Assembly (NCBI RefSeq): GCF_007556595.1
Contig: NZ_VJNB01000015.1
Location: 1 to 50,778 of the forward strand
Length of the DNA stretch: 50,778 nucleotides
Direction of reading: 5' to 3'
Source of the DNA: Tepidimonas alkaliphilus
GTDB lineage: Bacteria; Pseudomonadota; Gammaproteobacteria; Burkholderiales; Burkholderiaceae_C
Part shown: positions 24,361 through 33,337 of the stretch, in pieces
Layout: every line of letters starts with the position of its first letter
How positions within the stretch are numbered: position 1 is the first letter of the stretch
Program-made: the position numbers and the translations under genes
The notes under the pieces: model-generated
What the model was told of the DNA's origin: nothing
Seen by the model: only the letters and a program-made list of their open reading frames with translations
The model's database searches: none

Positions 24361-25245
24361 TCAGGCCAGGCCCAACGCGCGCTTGCGCCGCTCCATCATG
24401 CGCCAGATGAACGGCGTAAAGATCAGTTGCATCGCCAGCTCCATCTTGCCGCCCGGCACGACGATGGTGTTGGCCCGGCTCATCCACGAGCCGTCGATCA
24501 TCGACAGCAGGTAGGGAAAGTCAATGCCCTTGGGCTTGGCGAAGCGGATCACGCACACGCTCTCGTCGGGGGTGGGGATGTCGCGCGCGATGAACGGGTT
24601 GGAAGTATCCACCACCGGCACCCGTTGAAAGTTCACATGCGTCACCGAAAACTGCGGGCAAATGTAGTTCACGTAGTCCGGCATGCGGCGCAGGATGGTG
24701 TCCACCACCGCTTCCTGGCTGTAGCGACGCTGCGTCTTGTCGCGGATCAGCTTCTGGATCCACTCCAGGTTGATCGAGGGCGCCACGCCGATCAGCAGGT
24801 CCGGGTACTGCGCGACGTTGACCTTGTCGGTGACGACCGCGCCGTGCAGACCCTCGTAAAACAGCATGTCGGTGTCTTCCGGCAGGTCCTCCCACGGCGT
24901 GAAGGTGCCCGGCTCCTGCCCATAGGGCGCGGCCTCTTCCTCGCTGTGCAGGTATTTGCGAAAGCGCCCGCGGCCGGTTTCGGCGTAGGTCTTAAAGAGG
25001 TTTTCCAGCTCCTCAAAGAGGTTGGCCTCCGGCCCGAAGTGGCTGAAGTGGCGGTTGCCTTTGGCCTCCTCCTCCGCCATGCGCTGGCGCATTTCCTTGC
25101 GGTCGTAGCGGTGGAAGCTGTCGCCCTCGATGATGGCGGCCTTGACCCCCTCGCGGCGGAAGATGTTTTGAAAGGTGCGCGTGACAGTGGAAGTGCCCGC
25201 ACCCGAAGAGCCGGTGATGGCGATAATGGGGTGTTTTTCAGACAT
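24361..25245 (-). CDS. cbbP: Phosphoribulokinase
   Basis: The 294-residue protein has the P-loop GSSGAGTST at 12-20, [11 protein letters not shown] and [11 protein letters not shown], typical of the proteobacterial (class I, octameric) phosphoribulokinase, an enzyme usually activated by NADH. It makes ribulose 1,5-bisphosphate, the RuBisCO substrate, and has no other common role. Its presence is therefore the strongest sign in the window that the cell fixes CO2. It lies 47 nt behind cbbF and 59 nt ahead of cbbT. Confidence 0.97.
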   Translation of the reverse strand: MSEKHPIIAITGSSGAGTSTVTRTFQNIFRREGVKAAIIEGDSFHRYDRKEMRQRMAEEEAKGNRHFSHFGPEANLFEELENLFKTYAETGRGRFRKYLHSEEEAAPYGQEPGTFTPWEDLPEDTDMLFYEGLHGAVVTDKVNVAQYPDLLIGVAPSINLEWIQKLIRDKTQRRYSQEAVVDTILRRMPDYVNYICPQFSVTHVNFQRVPVVDTSNPFIARDIPTPDESVCVIRFAKPKGIDFPYLLSMIDGSWMSRANTIVVPGGKMELAMQLIFTPFIWRMMERRKRALGLA

Positions 25246-25292
25246 GGCAACAGTTCTCCTCGGGGTCGCTTCAAATCTGGTAAGGCGTGGAC

Positions 25293-26375
25293 TCAGTCGC
25301 GAAACAGCGAGCGCTCGCCAAACAGCGGGTTGTCGTCTTTGGTCGGCGCCGGCTCGCGGTGGTAGCGCTCGATGCGCTCGACCTCGTTCTTGCTGCCGAA
25401 CACCAGGCCGATGCGCTGGTGCAGCGAGGTCGGCTGCACGGTCAGGATCGGCTCGCGACCGGTGCTGGCGCGCCCGCCAGCCTGCTCCATGATGAAGCCA
25501 ACCGGATTGGCTTCATATAGCAAGCGCAGCCGCCCGGGCTTGCTCGGGTCCTTGGTGTCGCGCGGGTAGAGGAAAACGCCGCCGCGCATCAGGATGCGGT
25601 GCGCCTCGGCCACCATGCTGGCGATCCAGCGCATGTTGAAGTCCTTGCCGCGCGGGCCGGTCTTGCCGGCCAGGCACTCATCGACGTAGCGCTTGACCGG
25701 CGGCTCCCAGAAGCGGCTGTTGGAGGCGTTGATCGCGAACTCCTGCGTGTCCTCGGGCACACGGATGTCCGGGTGCGAGAGGAAGAATTCGCCGAGGTTG
25801 GGGTCGAGCGTGAAGCCGTGCACGCCGGTGCCTACCGTCAGCACCAGCATCGTCGAGGGGCCGTAGAGCGCATAGCCGGCGGCCAGCTGCTGGCAGCCCG
25901 GCTGCAGGAAGTCCGCCGCCGTCACGTCGCGGCCGCTGTCGATGACGTCTTGCGGCGCGCGCAGGATCGAGAAGATGCTGCCGACCGAGACGTTGACGTC
26001 GATGTTGCTGGAACCGTCCAGCGGGTCGAACACCAGCAGATACTTGCCGCGCGGGTAGATGGAGGGGATGTTGTAGGGCTCGTCCATCTCTTCGCTGGCC
26101 ATGCCGGCCAGGTGGCCGCCCCACTCGTTGGCGCGCACGAACAGCTCGTTGCTGATGACGTCGAGCTTTTTCTGTTCCTCGCCCTGCACGTTGATCGAGC
26201 CGGACTGCGCACCCAGCACGCCGCCCAGCGCGCCGAAGGCGACGCTGCGGGCGATGGCCTTGCACGCCAGCGCCACGTCCAGCACCAGGGCGTTGAAATC
26301 GCCGCTGGCGCTGGGGAAGCGGCGGCGCTGCTCGATCAGGAACTGCGTCAGCGTGGTGCGTTGGGCCAGAGACAT
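25293..26375 (-). CDS. cbbF: Fructose-1,6-bisphosphatase, class I
   Basis: The 360-residue protein contains the class I signature [36 protein letters not shown] and [11 protein letters not shown]. It hydrolyses fructose 1,6-bisphosphate, and in CbbF-type enzymes often sedoheptulose bisphosphate too. GAGGAGA stands before the ATG at 26375; the listed upstream extension of the frame is ignored because it lacks a ribosome site and homology. It is the second gene of the operon, 46 nt behind cbbY. Confidence 0.96.
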   Translation of the reverse strand: MSLAQRTTLTQFLIEQRRRFPSASGDFNALVLDVALACKAIARSVAFGALGGVLGAQSGSINVQGEEQKKLDVISNELFVRANEWGGHLAGMASEEMDEPYNIPSIYPRGKYLLVFDPLDGSSNIDVNVSVGSIFSILRAPQDVIDSGRDVTAADFLQPGCQQLAAGYALYGPSTMLVLTVGTGVHGFTLDPNLGEFFLSHPDIRVPEDTQEFAINASNSRFWEPPVKRYVDECLAGKTGPRGKDFNMRWIASMVAEAHRILMRGGVFLYPRDTKDPSKPGRLRLLYEANPVGFIMEQAGGRASTGREPILTVQPTSLHQRIGLVFGSKNEVERIERYHREPAPTKDDNPLFGERSLFRD

Positions 26376-26421
26376 GGTGACGTTCTCCTCGGGATTTCTT
26401 CGAATCGTGAAAGGATCAGCA

Positions 26422-27150
26422 TCAAGACGGCTGCGCCCCGCTGGCTTCGGCGTGCCAACGTCGCAAGGTGTCCAGGTCGATGCCGCTGAGGTCATCCAGC
26501 ACGCGCAGCGCGCCGCTGAAGTCGTGGTGCGCGGTGAACGCGTTGCGCGTGATGACGGTGGCCAGCCCCGCCGCGCGCGCCGCCTGCAGCCCGTTGGCCG
26601 AATCTTCCAACGCCAGCGCGCGCGCCGGCGGCAGGTTCAAGCGCGCCAACGTCTGCAGATAGACCTGCGGGTGCGGCTTCTTGCGCGGGGCGGTGGAGGC
26701 GTCCTCCACCACCTCAAAGGCCAGCCGCCAGTCCGGTCCCATCGCGCTGCGCAGCAGCGCCGCAATGTTGACCGGCGAGGTGGTGGTGGCGATCGCCAGC
26801 CGCAAGCCAGCCTGGCGCGCCTGCTCGATCAGCTCCAGCACGCCGGGGCGCAGCTGCACCGCGCCCTGGCGCACCGCCTCCTCGTAAAACGCGGTCTTGA
26901 CTTCGTGCAAGCGCTCAATCAGCGCCGCGAGTTCGGTGCCGTCGATGTCTTGCCGGTCGGGATGCACTTCATGCCAATAGTGGCGGATCCGCTCCTTGCC
27001 GCCGGAGACCTGCAGCAGCCGGGTGTAGAGCGCTTCATCCCAACGCCAGTCGAGCCCCTCCGCGGCAAAGGCGGCGTTGAAGGCGGCCAGATGCACGCGC
27101 TCGGTGTCGGCCAGCGTGCCATCGACGTCGAAGATCAGCGCCTCCAGCAT
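26422..27150 (-). CDS. cbbY: CbbY, xylulose-1,5-bisphosphate phosphatase
   Basis: The 242-residue HAD protein starts [20 protein letters not shown], then [20 protein letters not shown] and [12 protein letters not shown], all typical of CbbY. CbbY removes xylulose 1,5-bisphosphate, a misfire product that inhibits RuBisCO. Of two in-frame ATGs (27168 and 27150) I prefer 27150: it has GGGAG 8 nt upstream, whereas 27168 lies only about 5 nt from the predicted transcription start. This is the first gene of the operon; in Cupriavidus cbbL-cbbS-cbbX stand in front of it, but they are missing here. Confidence 0.93.
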   Translation of the reverse strand: MLEALIFDVDGTLADTERVHLAAFNAAFAAEGLDWRWDEALYTRLLQVSGGKERIRHYWHEVHPDRQDIDGTELAALIERLHEVKTAFYEEAVRQGAVQLRPGVLELIEQARQAGLRLAIATTTSPVNIAALLRSAMGPDWRLAFEVVEDASTAPRKKPHPQVYLQTLARLNLPPARALALEDSANGLQAARAAGLATVITRNAFTAHHDFSGALRVLDDLSGIDLDTLRRWHAEASGAQPS

Positions 27151-27179
27151 GGTGCGGCTCCCGTCCATACGAGGGCTTC

Positions 27180-27208
27180 ACTATAAGCAGCGGCTTTGAT
27201 AAGGTAAA
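27180..27208 (-). promoter_or_regulatory. Promoter of the cbb operon
   Basis: On the minus strand TTTACC (27208-27203), a 17-nt spacer and TATAGT (27185-27180) form a sigma-70 type promoter. The predicted start near 27173 is just ahead of cbbY. The region is markedly AT-rich. Confidence 0.7.
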
Positions 27209-27225
27209 TTCACGATTTCTTCTAT

Positions 27226-27246
27226 TTAAGTTCATCTATGCCTTAA
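27226..27246. promoter_or_regulatory. Probable CbbR operator (LysR T-N11-A palindrome)
   Basis: TTAAG (27226-27230) and CTTAA (27242-27246) form a perfect inverted repeat around 11 nt, the LysR-type recognition pattern. Its centre at 27236 is about 63 bp upstream of the predicted cbb transcription start, where LysR regulators usually bind. It also lies just ahead of cbbR (ATG 27254), so it can serve negative autoregulation. Confidence 0.7.
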
Positions 27247-27253
27247 TAAGCCC

Positions 27254-28195
27254 ATGCGCAATGCCACTTTCCGCCAGCTGCGCATCTTCGTCGAAGTGGC
27301 GCGGCACCTGAGCTTTTCGCGCGCGGCTGAGGCGCTGCACCTGACCCCACCGGCGGTCACCATGCAGATCAAGGAGCTGGAGGGCCACGTCGGGCTGCCG
27401 CTGTTTGAGCGCCAGGGGCGTCGTGTGTCGCTGACCACCGCCGGCGAATACATGCTGGTCTATGCGCGCAAGGTGCTGGCCACGCTGAAGGACGCCGAGG
27501 ACACCGCAGCGCGCCTCAAGCGCCTGGAGGCTGGGCAGCTCACCATCGGCATGGTCGGCTCGGCGCAATATTTTTTGCCGGCGTTGCTGGCGGCGTTTCA
27601 GCAAGAACACCGCGGGGTGGACATCAAGCTGGTCACCGGCAACCGCGAACAGTTGCTGCGCTTGCTGCAAGCCAATGAAGTGGATGCCGCGGTGATGGGC
27701 CGCCCACCGTCGGAACTGGCGGTGCGCGCCGAGCCGTTCGCCGCGCACCCGCACGTGTTCGTCGCGCCGCTGGATCATCCGTTGCTGCGCATCGGCCACC
27801 CGGCGCCGGAGGCGCTGGCGCCCTACCCGTTCATCGTGCGCGAGCGCGGCTCCGGCACGCGCGCGCTGCTGGAACAGTTTGCGCAGCGCCACGGGCTGGA
27901 GCTGCGCATTGCGATGGAGCTGCCGGACAACGAGGCCATCAAGCAGGCCGTGATGGCGGGGCTGGGGCTGGGCTTCGTGTCGCTGCACGCCCTCAAGCTG
28001 GAGCTGCAGCATGGCCTGATCGCGCGGCTGGACGTGGAAGGCACGCCGCTGGTGCGCGCCTGGCACGTGGTGCACACGCTGGCCAAGCTGCTGTCGCCCG
28101 CGGCCGAGGCATTTCGCTACTTCGTGCTGGAGCAGGGCGAGGCGTTTTTGGCCGAGCGCTACGGGGCGCTGCTGCCGCTGGAGCCCACGGGCTGA
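27254..28195 (+). CDS. cbbR: LysR-type regulator of the cbb operon
   Basis: The 313-residue protein has an N-terminal winged helix (FRQLRIFVEVARHLSFSRAA, LHLTPPAVTMQIKELE) and a LysR substrate-binding domain (about 90-300) with GSAQYFLPALL, as in CbbR. CbbR activates carbon-fixation genes in response to Calvin-cycle metabolites. It is divergent from cbbY across a short intergenic region that holds a LysR palindrome and the cbb promoter. Confidence 0.94.
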   Translation: MRNATFRQLRIFVEVARHLSFSRAAEALHLTPPAVTMQIKELEGHVGLPLFERQGRRVSLTTAGEYMLVYARKVLATLKDAEDTAARLKRLEAGQLTIGMVGSAQYFLPALLAAFQQEHRGVDIKLVTGNREQLLRLLQANEVDAAVMGRPPSELAVRAEPFAAHPHVFVAPLDHPLLRIGHPAPEALAPYPFIVRERGSGTRALLEQFAQRHGLELRIAMELPDNEAIKQAVMAGLGLGFVSLHALKLELQHGLIARLDVEGTPLVRAWHVVHTLAKLLSPAAEAFRYFVLEQGEAFLAERYGALLPLEPTG

Positions 28196-28262
28196 GGCCG
28201 CCTCACCGCCCAGTCCGTGGTCAGGCCACGCAGCGCTGCTTGCCCCGGTTGCGTATCGGGGA

Positions 28263-29240
28263 CTAGCGCAGGTGGCGGCGTTGGCGCCAGCGGCGCACCT
28301 CAGCAGCCACATCGGCTGCCTGCCGCAGCATGACCACCGGCGGCGGCAGCGCGCGCGCATGGCGCGCCGCGCCGGCACCGCCCACCCAGAGCTCCACGCG
28401 GGCAGGCAAGCGTTGCCGCAGTTGCGTGACGGGCTCGACCACCTCGCGGCGACGCAGGCGCGCGCTGCAGCTCAGCGCCACTACGTCCACTTGCAGGCGC
28501 TGCGCCGCTTCCGCGATGTCGGCCAGCGGCGTGGAAACCCCCAGCGACCAGCGGTCGCAGCCCTCCAGCGCGAAAAAACATTCGGCCATCAGCAAACCGA
28601 GCTGGTGCAGCTCCCCAGGCGGGGTGGTCAGCAGCACGCGCGGCGAACCCGAAGCGCCGGCTGCAGCCGCTTCCACTTGCGCGATCGCCTCGCGCAGCAC
28701 GGTTTGCACCGCCTCGGTGAAACTGTGCTCTTGATACACGCTGAGCTCGCCCTGCGCCCACGCCTGACCGACGGCCACGCATAGCGGCGCCACCAAGGTC
28801 TCGATGACGGCGGCCAGCCCCTGTTCGCGCACCGCAGCCCGCAGCGCCGCGCGCAGGCGCGGGGTCTGGTTCTGGCGCAACTGCATCAGCCACGGGGTGA
28901 GATCCGCGGGTGCATCGCTCGGCTGGCGGCGCAAGCGGGCCGTGGAGGGCGTGGGGTTCATCCCCTGCTGCGCCCGCGCCTGCAAAGCCGCCAGCGGCAA
29001 GCCGACCACCTGGTGAGGCCGATGTCCGGTGTCCAGCAAGCGCCGGATCAGCCGCAGCTGAGCCAGCTGGTGTTCGTCATACAGCCGCTCGCCGCGCGCG
29101 TCGCGCGCTGGGCTGGGAAAGCCGTAACGGCGCTCCCACACGCGCAGCGTGTTCTTGCCAATGCCGGTTTCACGTTCGACGTCGGCAATCGTCCAATGAG
29201 CCGACCCATGGGACGCCTGGGCGGCGGGGTCTTCCTGCAT
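28263..29240 (-). CDS. litR: LitR/CarH-type MerR regulator with B12-binding photosensory domain
   Basis: The 325-residue protein has a MerR helix-turn-helix (about 15-85, TIADVERETGIGKNTLRVWE, then RRYGFPSPARD), a four-helix cap (about 115-190) and a Rossmann cobalamin-binding domain (about 200-320). Known photoreceptor residues are present: W161-x9-E171-H172 of the cap that covers adenosylcobalamin, and ExHxxG at 210-215 with His212 as likely lower cobalt ligand. LitR/CarH binds DNA in the dark and is released when light breaks the Co-C bond. The residue after the Trp is Ala162, where Thermus CarH has the His that binds cobalt after illumination. It is divergent from the photolyase and lipid operon, its likely target. 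Confidence 0.9.
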   Translation of the reverse strand: MQEDPAAQASHGSAHWTIADVERETGIGKNTLRVWERRYGFPSPARDARGERLYDEHQLAQLRLIRRLLDTGHRPHQVVGLPLAALQARAQQGMNPTPSTARLRRQPSDAPADLTPWLMQLRQNQTPRLRAALRAAVREQGLAAVIETLVAPLCVAVGQAWAQGELSVYQEHSFTEAVQTVLREAIAQVEAAAAGASGSPRVLLTTPPGELHQLGLLMAECFFALEGCDRWSLGVSTPLADIAEAAQRLQVDVVALSCSARLRRREVVEPVTQLRQRLPARVELWVGGAGAARHARALPPPVVMLRQAADVAAEVRRWRQRRHLR

Positions 29241-29280
29241 AAAAAAGGGGGAACCTCAACGATGCAAAAAACGTCCGAGC

Positions 29281-29308
29281 AGCATACAATGGTTTTGTCT
29301 AGGACAAA
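29281..29308. promoter_or_regulatory. Candidate LitR operator and overlapping divergent promoter elements
   Basis: A perfect palindrome TTTGTC-TAG-GACAAA lies at 29294-29308, the only strong one between litR and the operon. On the minus strand it covers the -35 area of a possible litR promoter with TATGCT at 29286-29281. On the plus strand TACAAT at 29285-29290 could be a -10, placing the palindrome on the start of the operon transcript. Dark repression of both directions is an inference. Confidence 0.55.
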
Positions 29309-29343
29309 CACGGTGGTTTTTGACATCACCGGCCGGAGCGCGT

Positions 29344-30648
29344 ATGAACTTTGCGGTTGTGGGATCCGGCATCGCAGGCTTGGCTGCCGCTTATCGGCTC
29401 AGCTCCTGGGCCCATGTCACGCTGTTGGAAGCCGGTGAGCACTTTGGCGGCCATACGCGCACCATCGATGTGACGCTGCCCGGCCAGGACGGTCAGCTCG
29501 TGACGCACGGCGTGGACACCGGCTTTTTGGTGTTCAACCATCGCACCTACCCGGGGCTGACGGCGCTGCTGGAAGAGCTGCGCGTGCCCGCCGCGCCCTC
29601 GACCATGTCGTTTTCGGTGCAGCTGCCCGGCCCCGACGGCCAGCCCGCGCTGGAATGGGGTGGCGCCTCGTTGGCCACGGTGTTTGCGCAACGCCGCAAC
29701 CTCGTGCGACCGCGCTTTTGGGCCATGTTGGCCGATTTGCTGCGCTTCAACCGACTGTGCACCACGCTGGCGCGGCGCGGCGACGATGCGGCCTTGGCCG
29801 AGCCTTTAGGGGCTTTTTTGGATCGTCACGGCTTTGGCCGCGCGCTGCGCGATTGGTATCTGCTGCCGATGCTGGGCTGCATTTGGAGCTGCCCGACGGA
29901 GCAGATGCTGGCGTTTCCCGTCGGCACGATGATTCGCTTCTGTCACAACCACGGACTGCTGCAGGTTTACGGACGCCCGACATGGTTCACCATCCCCGGC
30001 GGAGCTCGGCAGTATGTGCAGCGCATCGTGGCGCGGCTGGCGGATGCGCGGCTGCGCACGCCGGTGCGGCGCATCGAACGCGACCCAGCCGGCGTGACCG
30101 TGATCACCGACGCAGGGCGAGCGCGTTTCGACGCGGTGGTGCTGGCCACCCACAGCGATCAGGCGTTGGCGCTGCTGGCGCAGCCCACCGATCAGGAGCG
30201 GGCCTTGCTTGGGGCGATCCGCTACCAACGCAACCGGGCGGTGCTGCACACCGACACTTCGGTGATGCCAAAGCGGCGATCGGTGTGGTCGGCCTGGAAT
30301 TACGAGCGCGCCGCCGACGCCGGCACCGAAGCGGCGCGGGTGTGCCTGCACTACTGGCTCAACGCGCTGCAACCGTTGCCGTTTCGCACGCCGTTGATCG
30401 AAACGCTGAACCCCGTCCGTCCGATCGATCCGGCCAGCGTCATCGACGAGGTTGAATTTGAACATCCCGTGTTCGACCATGCCGCGGTGGCGGCCCAGCG
30501 CCAAATCGCGGCCTTGCAGGGGCGTCAACGCACCTGGTTCGCGGGGGCGTGGCTGGGATACGGCTTTCACGAGGATGGCCTGCGCGCCGGCGATGCGGCC
30601 GCGCAGGCCATCGAAAAGGCATGGAGGGGCTGGCGTGCAGCTGCGTGA
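29344..30648 (+). CDS. FAD-dependent amine-oxidase-like oxidoreductase of the light operon
   Basis: The 434-residue protein begins MNFAVVGSGIAGLAAAYRLS with the dinucleotide motif GxGxxG at residues 7-12, then FGGHTRT and a C-terminal FAGAWLGYGFHEDGLRAG that closes the FAD site. It belongs to the COG2907 type of NAD/FAD-binding proteins, related in fold to phytoene desaturases and amine oxidases. Such genes stand beside DUF1365 and cfa-like genes in many photo-oxidative stress operons, and oxidation of a membrane fatty acid is a plausible role. GGAG at 29334-29337 supports the ATG at 29344. It is the first gene behind the litR palindrome. Confidence 0.87.
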   Translation: MNFAVVGSGIAGLAAAYRLSSWAHVTLLEAGEHFGGHTRTIDVTLPGQDGQLVTHGVDTGFLVFNHRTYPGLTALLEELRVPAAPSTMSFSVQLPGPDGQPALEWGGASLATVFAQRRNLVRPRFWAMLADLLRFNRLCTTLARRGDDAALAEPLGAFLDRHGFGRALRDWYLLPMLGCIWSCPTEQMLAFPVGTMIRFCHNHGLLQVYGRPTWFTIPGGARQYVQRIVARLADARLRTPVRRIERDPAGVTVITDAGRARFDAVVLATHSDQALALLAQPTDQERALLGAIRYQRNRAVLHTDTSVMPKRRSVWSAWNYERAADAGTEAARVCLHYWLNALQPLPFRTPLIETLNPVRPIDPASVIDEVEFEHPVFDHAAVAAQRQIAALQGRQRTWFAGAWLGYGFHEDGLRAGDAAAQAIEKAWRGWRAAA

Positions 30649-31498
30649 GTCTGCGCCGCTCGCGCACGCGCCGACGGCTGCCGTGCCCTGGGGCGACGAC
30701 CGCATCTGGATTGGCGAGGGCATGGTGCGCCACCACCGGCTGCGCCCGCGCGCGCACGGCTTCGAGCACCGCACGTGGTTCGCGCTGCTGCCGATGCACG
30801 CGCTGCCGCAGGCCGCGGCGGCAAGCGGTCTGGCCGTGAACCGCCGCGGCGCGATCGCGTTCTTCGACGCCGACCACGGCGACGGCCGCGGCCCCGCCGC
30901 CGGCGGCGCGCTGGCGTGGCTGCGCGCCCTGCTGGCCGCGCACGGGGTGCGCGACGCCGACGGGCCGGTGTGGCTGCACACCTACCTGCGTGTGCTCGGC
31001 TACGCGTTCAAGCCGGTCAGCTTCTGGTACTGCCACCGCGCCGACGGCACGCTGCGCGCCATCGTCGCCGAGGTCAACAACACCTTCGGCGAGCGCCACT
31101 GCTACGTGCTGGATCGTCCGGCCTGGGGCGCCACGCTGCACGCGCCGAAGGCGTTTCACGTCTCGCCGTTCTGCCGCGTGGAGGGCGGCTACGCCTTCCG
31201 CTTCCTGCACGCGCGGGCCGGCGAGCAGCCGCGCACGGTGGTGCGCATCGACTACGCCGACCAGGCCGGCGCACTGCTGCGCACCAGCGTCAGCGGCGCG
31301 CTGCGCCCCGCCGAACCTGGCGACTGGCCGCGGCTGCTGTGGCGCCACCGCTGGCACAGCGCGGCGGTGATCGCGCGCATCCACTGGCACGCGCTGCGCC
31401 TGTGGCTCAAGGGCGTGCCGGTGCACGCCAAGCCGCCCGCCCCGGCGCTGTGGGTGACCCGCCAGAGCCCGCTCAACCCTACTGGAGCCGTCCGATGA
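30635..31498 (+). CDS. DUF1365 family protein
   Basis: The 287-residue protein carries the family hallmarks HTYLRVLGYAFKPVSFWYCH, VNNTFGERHCYVL and KAFHVSPFCRVEGGY. No enzymatic activity is established. The GTG at 30635 is chosen as start because GGAGGGG (30623-30629) stands 5 nt ahead; the gene then overlaps the FAD protein by 14 nt. Its stop overlaps the next ATG (ATGA). DUF1365, the FAD protein and the methyltransferase occur together so regularly that they probably act in one lipid-modifying pathway. Confidence 0.88.
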   Translation: MQLRESAPLAHAPTAAVPWGDDRIWIGEGMVRHHRLRPRAHGFEHRTWFALLPMHALPQAAAASGLAVNRRGAIAFFDADHGDGRGPAAGGALAWLRALLAAHGVRDADGPVWLHTYLRVLGYAFKPVSFWYCHRADGTLRAIVAEVNNTFGERHCYVLDRPAWGATLHAPKAFHVSPFCRVEGGYAFRFLHARAGEQPRTVVRIDYADQAGALLRTSVSGALRPAEPGDWPRLLWRHRWHSAAVIARIHWHALRLWLKGVPVHAKPPAPALWVTRQSPLNPTGAVR

Positions 31499-32751
31499 GC
31501 CTGCTGTCCGCCCCTCCACTGCCGCCCGGCGGCGATGCCACCGTCTGGCAACTGGCGCTGCGCCAGGCCCCCGCGGCCGGACGCAGCGTGCTGCGGCTGC
31601 TGCGCCAGATGCGCCACGGCCAGCTGGAGCTGCGCACGCCGCACGGTCTGACGCTGCGCTTCGGCGCGGCGCACGCCCCGGCCGCGCTGCACGCGCGGCT
31701 GGAACTGCACGACTGGCGCGTGGCCGCCGCCGCGCTGCGCCGCGGCGACATCGGCTTTGCCGAGGGCTACCTTGACGGTCTCTGGAGCACGCCGGATCTG
31801 GCGGCGCTGCTGCGCGTGATGCTGGCCAACCGGCGCGAGATCGATGCGGCCATCCACGGCCACTGGGCCGGGCGGCTGCTGTACCGGCTGCGCCACCGGC
31901 TGCGCCGCAACAGCCGCGCCGGCAGCCGGCGCAACATCCACGCCCACTACGACCTCGGCAACGGCTTCTACCGCCTGTGGCTGGACGACACGATGACCTA
32001 CTCGTCGGCATGGTTCGGCGGCGACTTTGGCCAGACGCTGGAGCAGGCGCAGCGCGCCAAGATGCGCCGCGCGCTGCGGCAGGCCGGCGTGACCGAAGGG
32101 GCGCGGGTGCTGGAGATCGGCTGCGGCTGGGGGGCGCTGGCCGAGATGGCAGCGCGCGAGTTCGGCGCGCGCGTGGTCGGCGTGACGCTGTCCACCGAGC
32201 AGCTGGCGCACGGCATGCGGCGGCTGGCGCACGCGGGCCTGAGCGAGCGCGTCGAGCTGCGGCTGCAGGACTACCGCGACATCGCCGACGGGCCGTTCGA
32301 TGCGATCGTCTCGATCGAGATGATCGAGGCCGTCGGGCAGGCCTACTGGCCGGCCTACTTCGACGCCGTGCGCCGCCTGCTGCGCCCGGGCGGCCGGGCC
32401 TGCATCCAGGCCATCGTCATCCGCGACGAGTTGTTCGAGCGCTACCTGCGCGGCACCGATTTCATCCAGCAGTATGTTTTTCCGGGTGGTTGCCTGCTCA
32501 GCCGCGGCGAGATCCGCCGCCAGGCGGCGCGCGCGGGCCTGCAGGTGCGCGACGAGCTGGCCTTCGGGGCCGACTACGCCGAGACGCTGCGGCGCTGGCG
32601 GCGCGCCTTCCTCGCGCAGCGTGAGGCCGTGCGGGCGCAGGGGTTCGACGAGCGCTTCGTGCGGCTATGGACGTTCTACCTGGCCTACTGCGAGGCCGGC
32701 TTCGACGCCGGGGACATCGATGTGGTGCAGGTCACGCTCGAGCGCGCGTGA
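31495..32751 (+). CDS. Cyclopropane-fatty-acid-synthase-like SAM methyltransferase
   Basis: The 418-residue protein has an N-terminal cap region (about 1-140), NIHAHYDLGNGFYRLWLDD, the SAM site VLEIGCGWG at 205-213 and YVFPGGCLLS, whose Cys matches the Cys of cyclopropane synthases. Members add a methyl or methylene group across a double bond of phospholipid acyl chains. In light-stress operons a methylated or furan-type fatty acid is a possible product. It starts in ATGA overlap with DUF1365 and overlaps the next gene by 32 nt. Confidence 0.92.
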   Translation: MSLLSAPPLPPGGDATVWQLALRQAPAAGRSVLRLLRQMRHGQLELRTPHGLTLRFGAAHAPAALHARLELHDWRVAAAALRRGDIGFAEGYLDGLWSTPDLAALLRVMLANRREIDAAIHGHWAGRLLYRLRHRLRRNSRAGSRRNIHAHYDLGNGFYRLWLDDTMTYSSAWFGGDFGQTLEQAQRAKMRRALRQAGVTEGARVLEIGCGWGALAEMAAREFGARVVGVTLSTEQLAHGMRRLAHAGLSERVELRLQDYRDIADGPFDAIVSIEMIEAVGQAYWPAYFDAVRRLLRPGGRACIQAIVIRDELFERYLRGTDFIQQYVFPGGCLLSRGEIRRQAARAGLQVRDELAFGADYAETLRRWRRAFLAQREAVRAQGFDERFVRLWTFYLAYCEAGFDAGDIDVVQVTLERA

Positions 32752-33337
32752 GCGGCGCGCGCTGCTGCACACCGCGGCGGCGCTGGCGCTGACGGCGGCC
32801 ACCCCGGCGGTCGTGGCGCGCGTGGTGGCCGGCGAGACGCAGGGCCTCGGCCCGGCGCTGCTGCCCGGGGCGGCGGTGGTAGGGCGCGGCACGCTGCGTT
32901 TTCTGGGGTTGGCGGTCTATCACGCCACGCTGTGGGCCGCGCCCGGCTGGCAGCCTGCCCAGCTCGGCCAGACGCCGCTGGTGCTGGAGCTGCACTACTT
33001 GCGCTCATTCCGGGGCCGGGACATCGCGCTGCGCTCGCTGGAGGAGATGCGCCGCGCCGGGCCGCTGGAGCCGGCCGAAGAGGCGCGCTGGCTGGCCGCG
33101 ATGCAGCGGCTGTTCCCGGACGTGGCCGACGGCGACCGCATCGCCGGCTTGTGGGATCCGGCGCACGGGGCGCGCTTCGTGCTCGCGCGGGCGGGAGGTG
33201 CGCCGCAGCCGCTGGGCGAGCTGGCAGAGCCGCGCTTTGCCGAGCGCTTCTTCGGCATCTGGCTGGCGCCGACCACGTCGCAGCCGGCGCTGCGCGCGGC
33301 GCTGCTCGGACTTTCCGGCCCCACGGCGGCACGATGA
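32720..33337 (+). CDS. Chalcone-isomerase-like exported protein
   Basis: The 205-residue protein has an N-terminal basic segment with twin Arg, RERRALLHTAAALALTAATP, which resembles an export signal. It also has the bacterial chalcone-isomerase-like motif LVLELHYLRSFRGRDIALRS followed by LEEMRRAG. Bacterial members bind fatty acids or are of unknown role rather than acting on flavonoids. The only in-frame start that retains the signal segment is the ATG at 32720, inside the end of the methyltransferase gene. The stop overlaps the next ATG. Confidence 0.75.
   Translation: MWCRSRSSARERRALLHTAAALALTAATPAVVARVVAGETQGLGPALLPGAAVVGRGTLRFLGLAVYHATLWAAPGWQPAQLGQTPLVLELHYLRSFRGRDIALRSLEEMRRAGPLEPAEEARWLAAMQRLFPDVADGDRIAGLWDPAHGARFVLARAGGAPQPLGELAEPRFAERFFGIWLAPTTSQPALRAALLGLSGPTAAR

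Noticed and set aside
29320-29348. TTGACA with TATGAA at 17 nt, resembling a very good sigma-70 promoter
   Set aside because: The -10 would overlap the ATG of the FAD protein and start the mRNA inside the FAD-binding motif, which has no usable later start codon. Probably coincidence.
32720-33337. True plant-type chalcone isomerase and flavonoid synthesis
   Set aside because: No other flavonoid genes are near, the protein has an export-like signal, and bacterial members of this fold usually have other roles.
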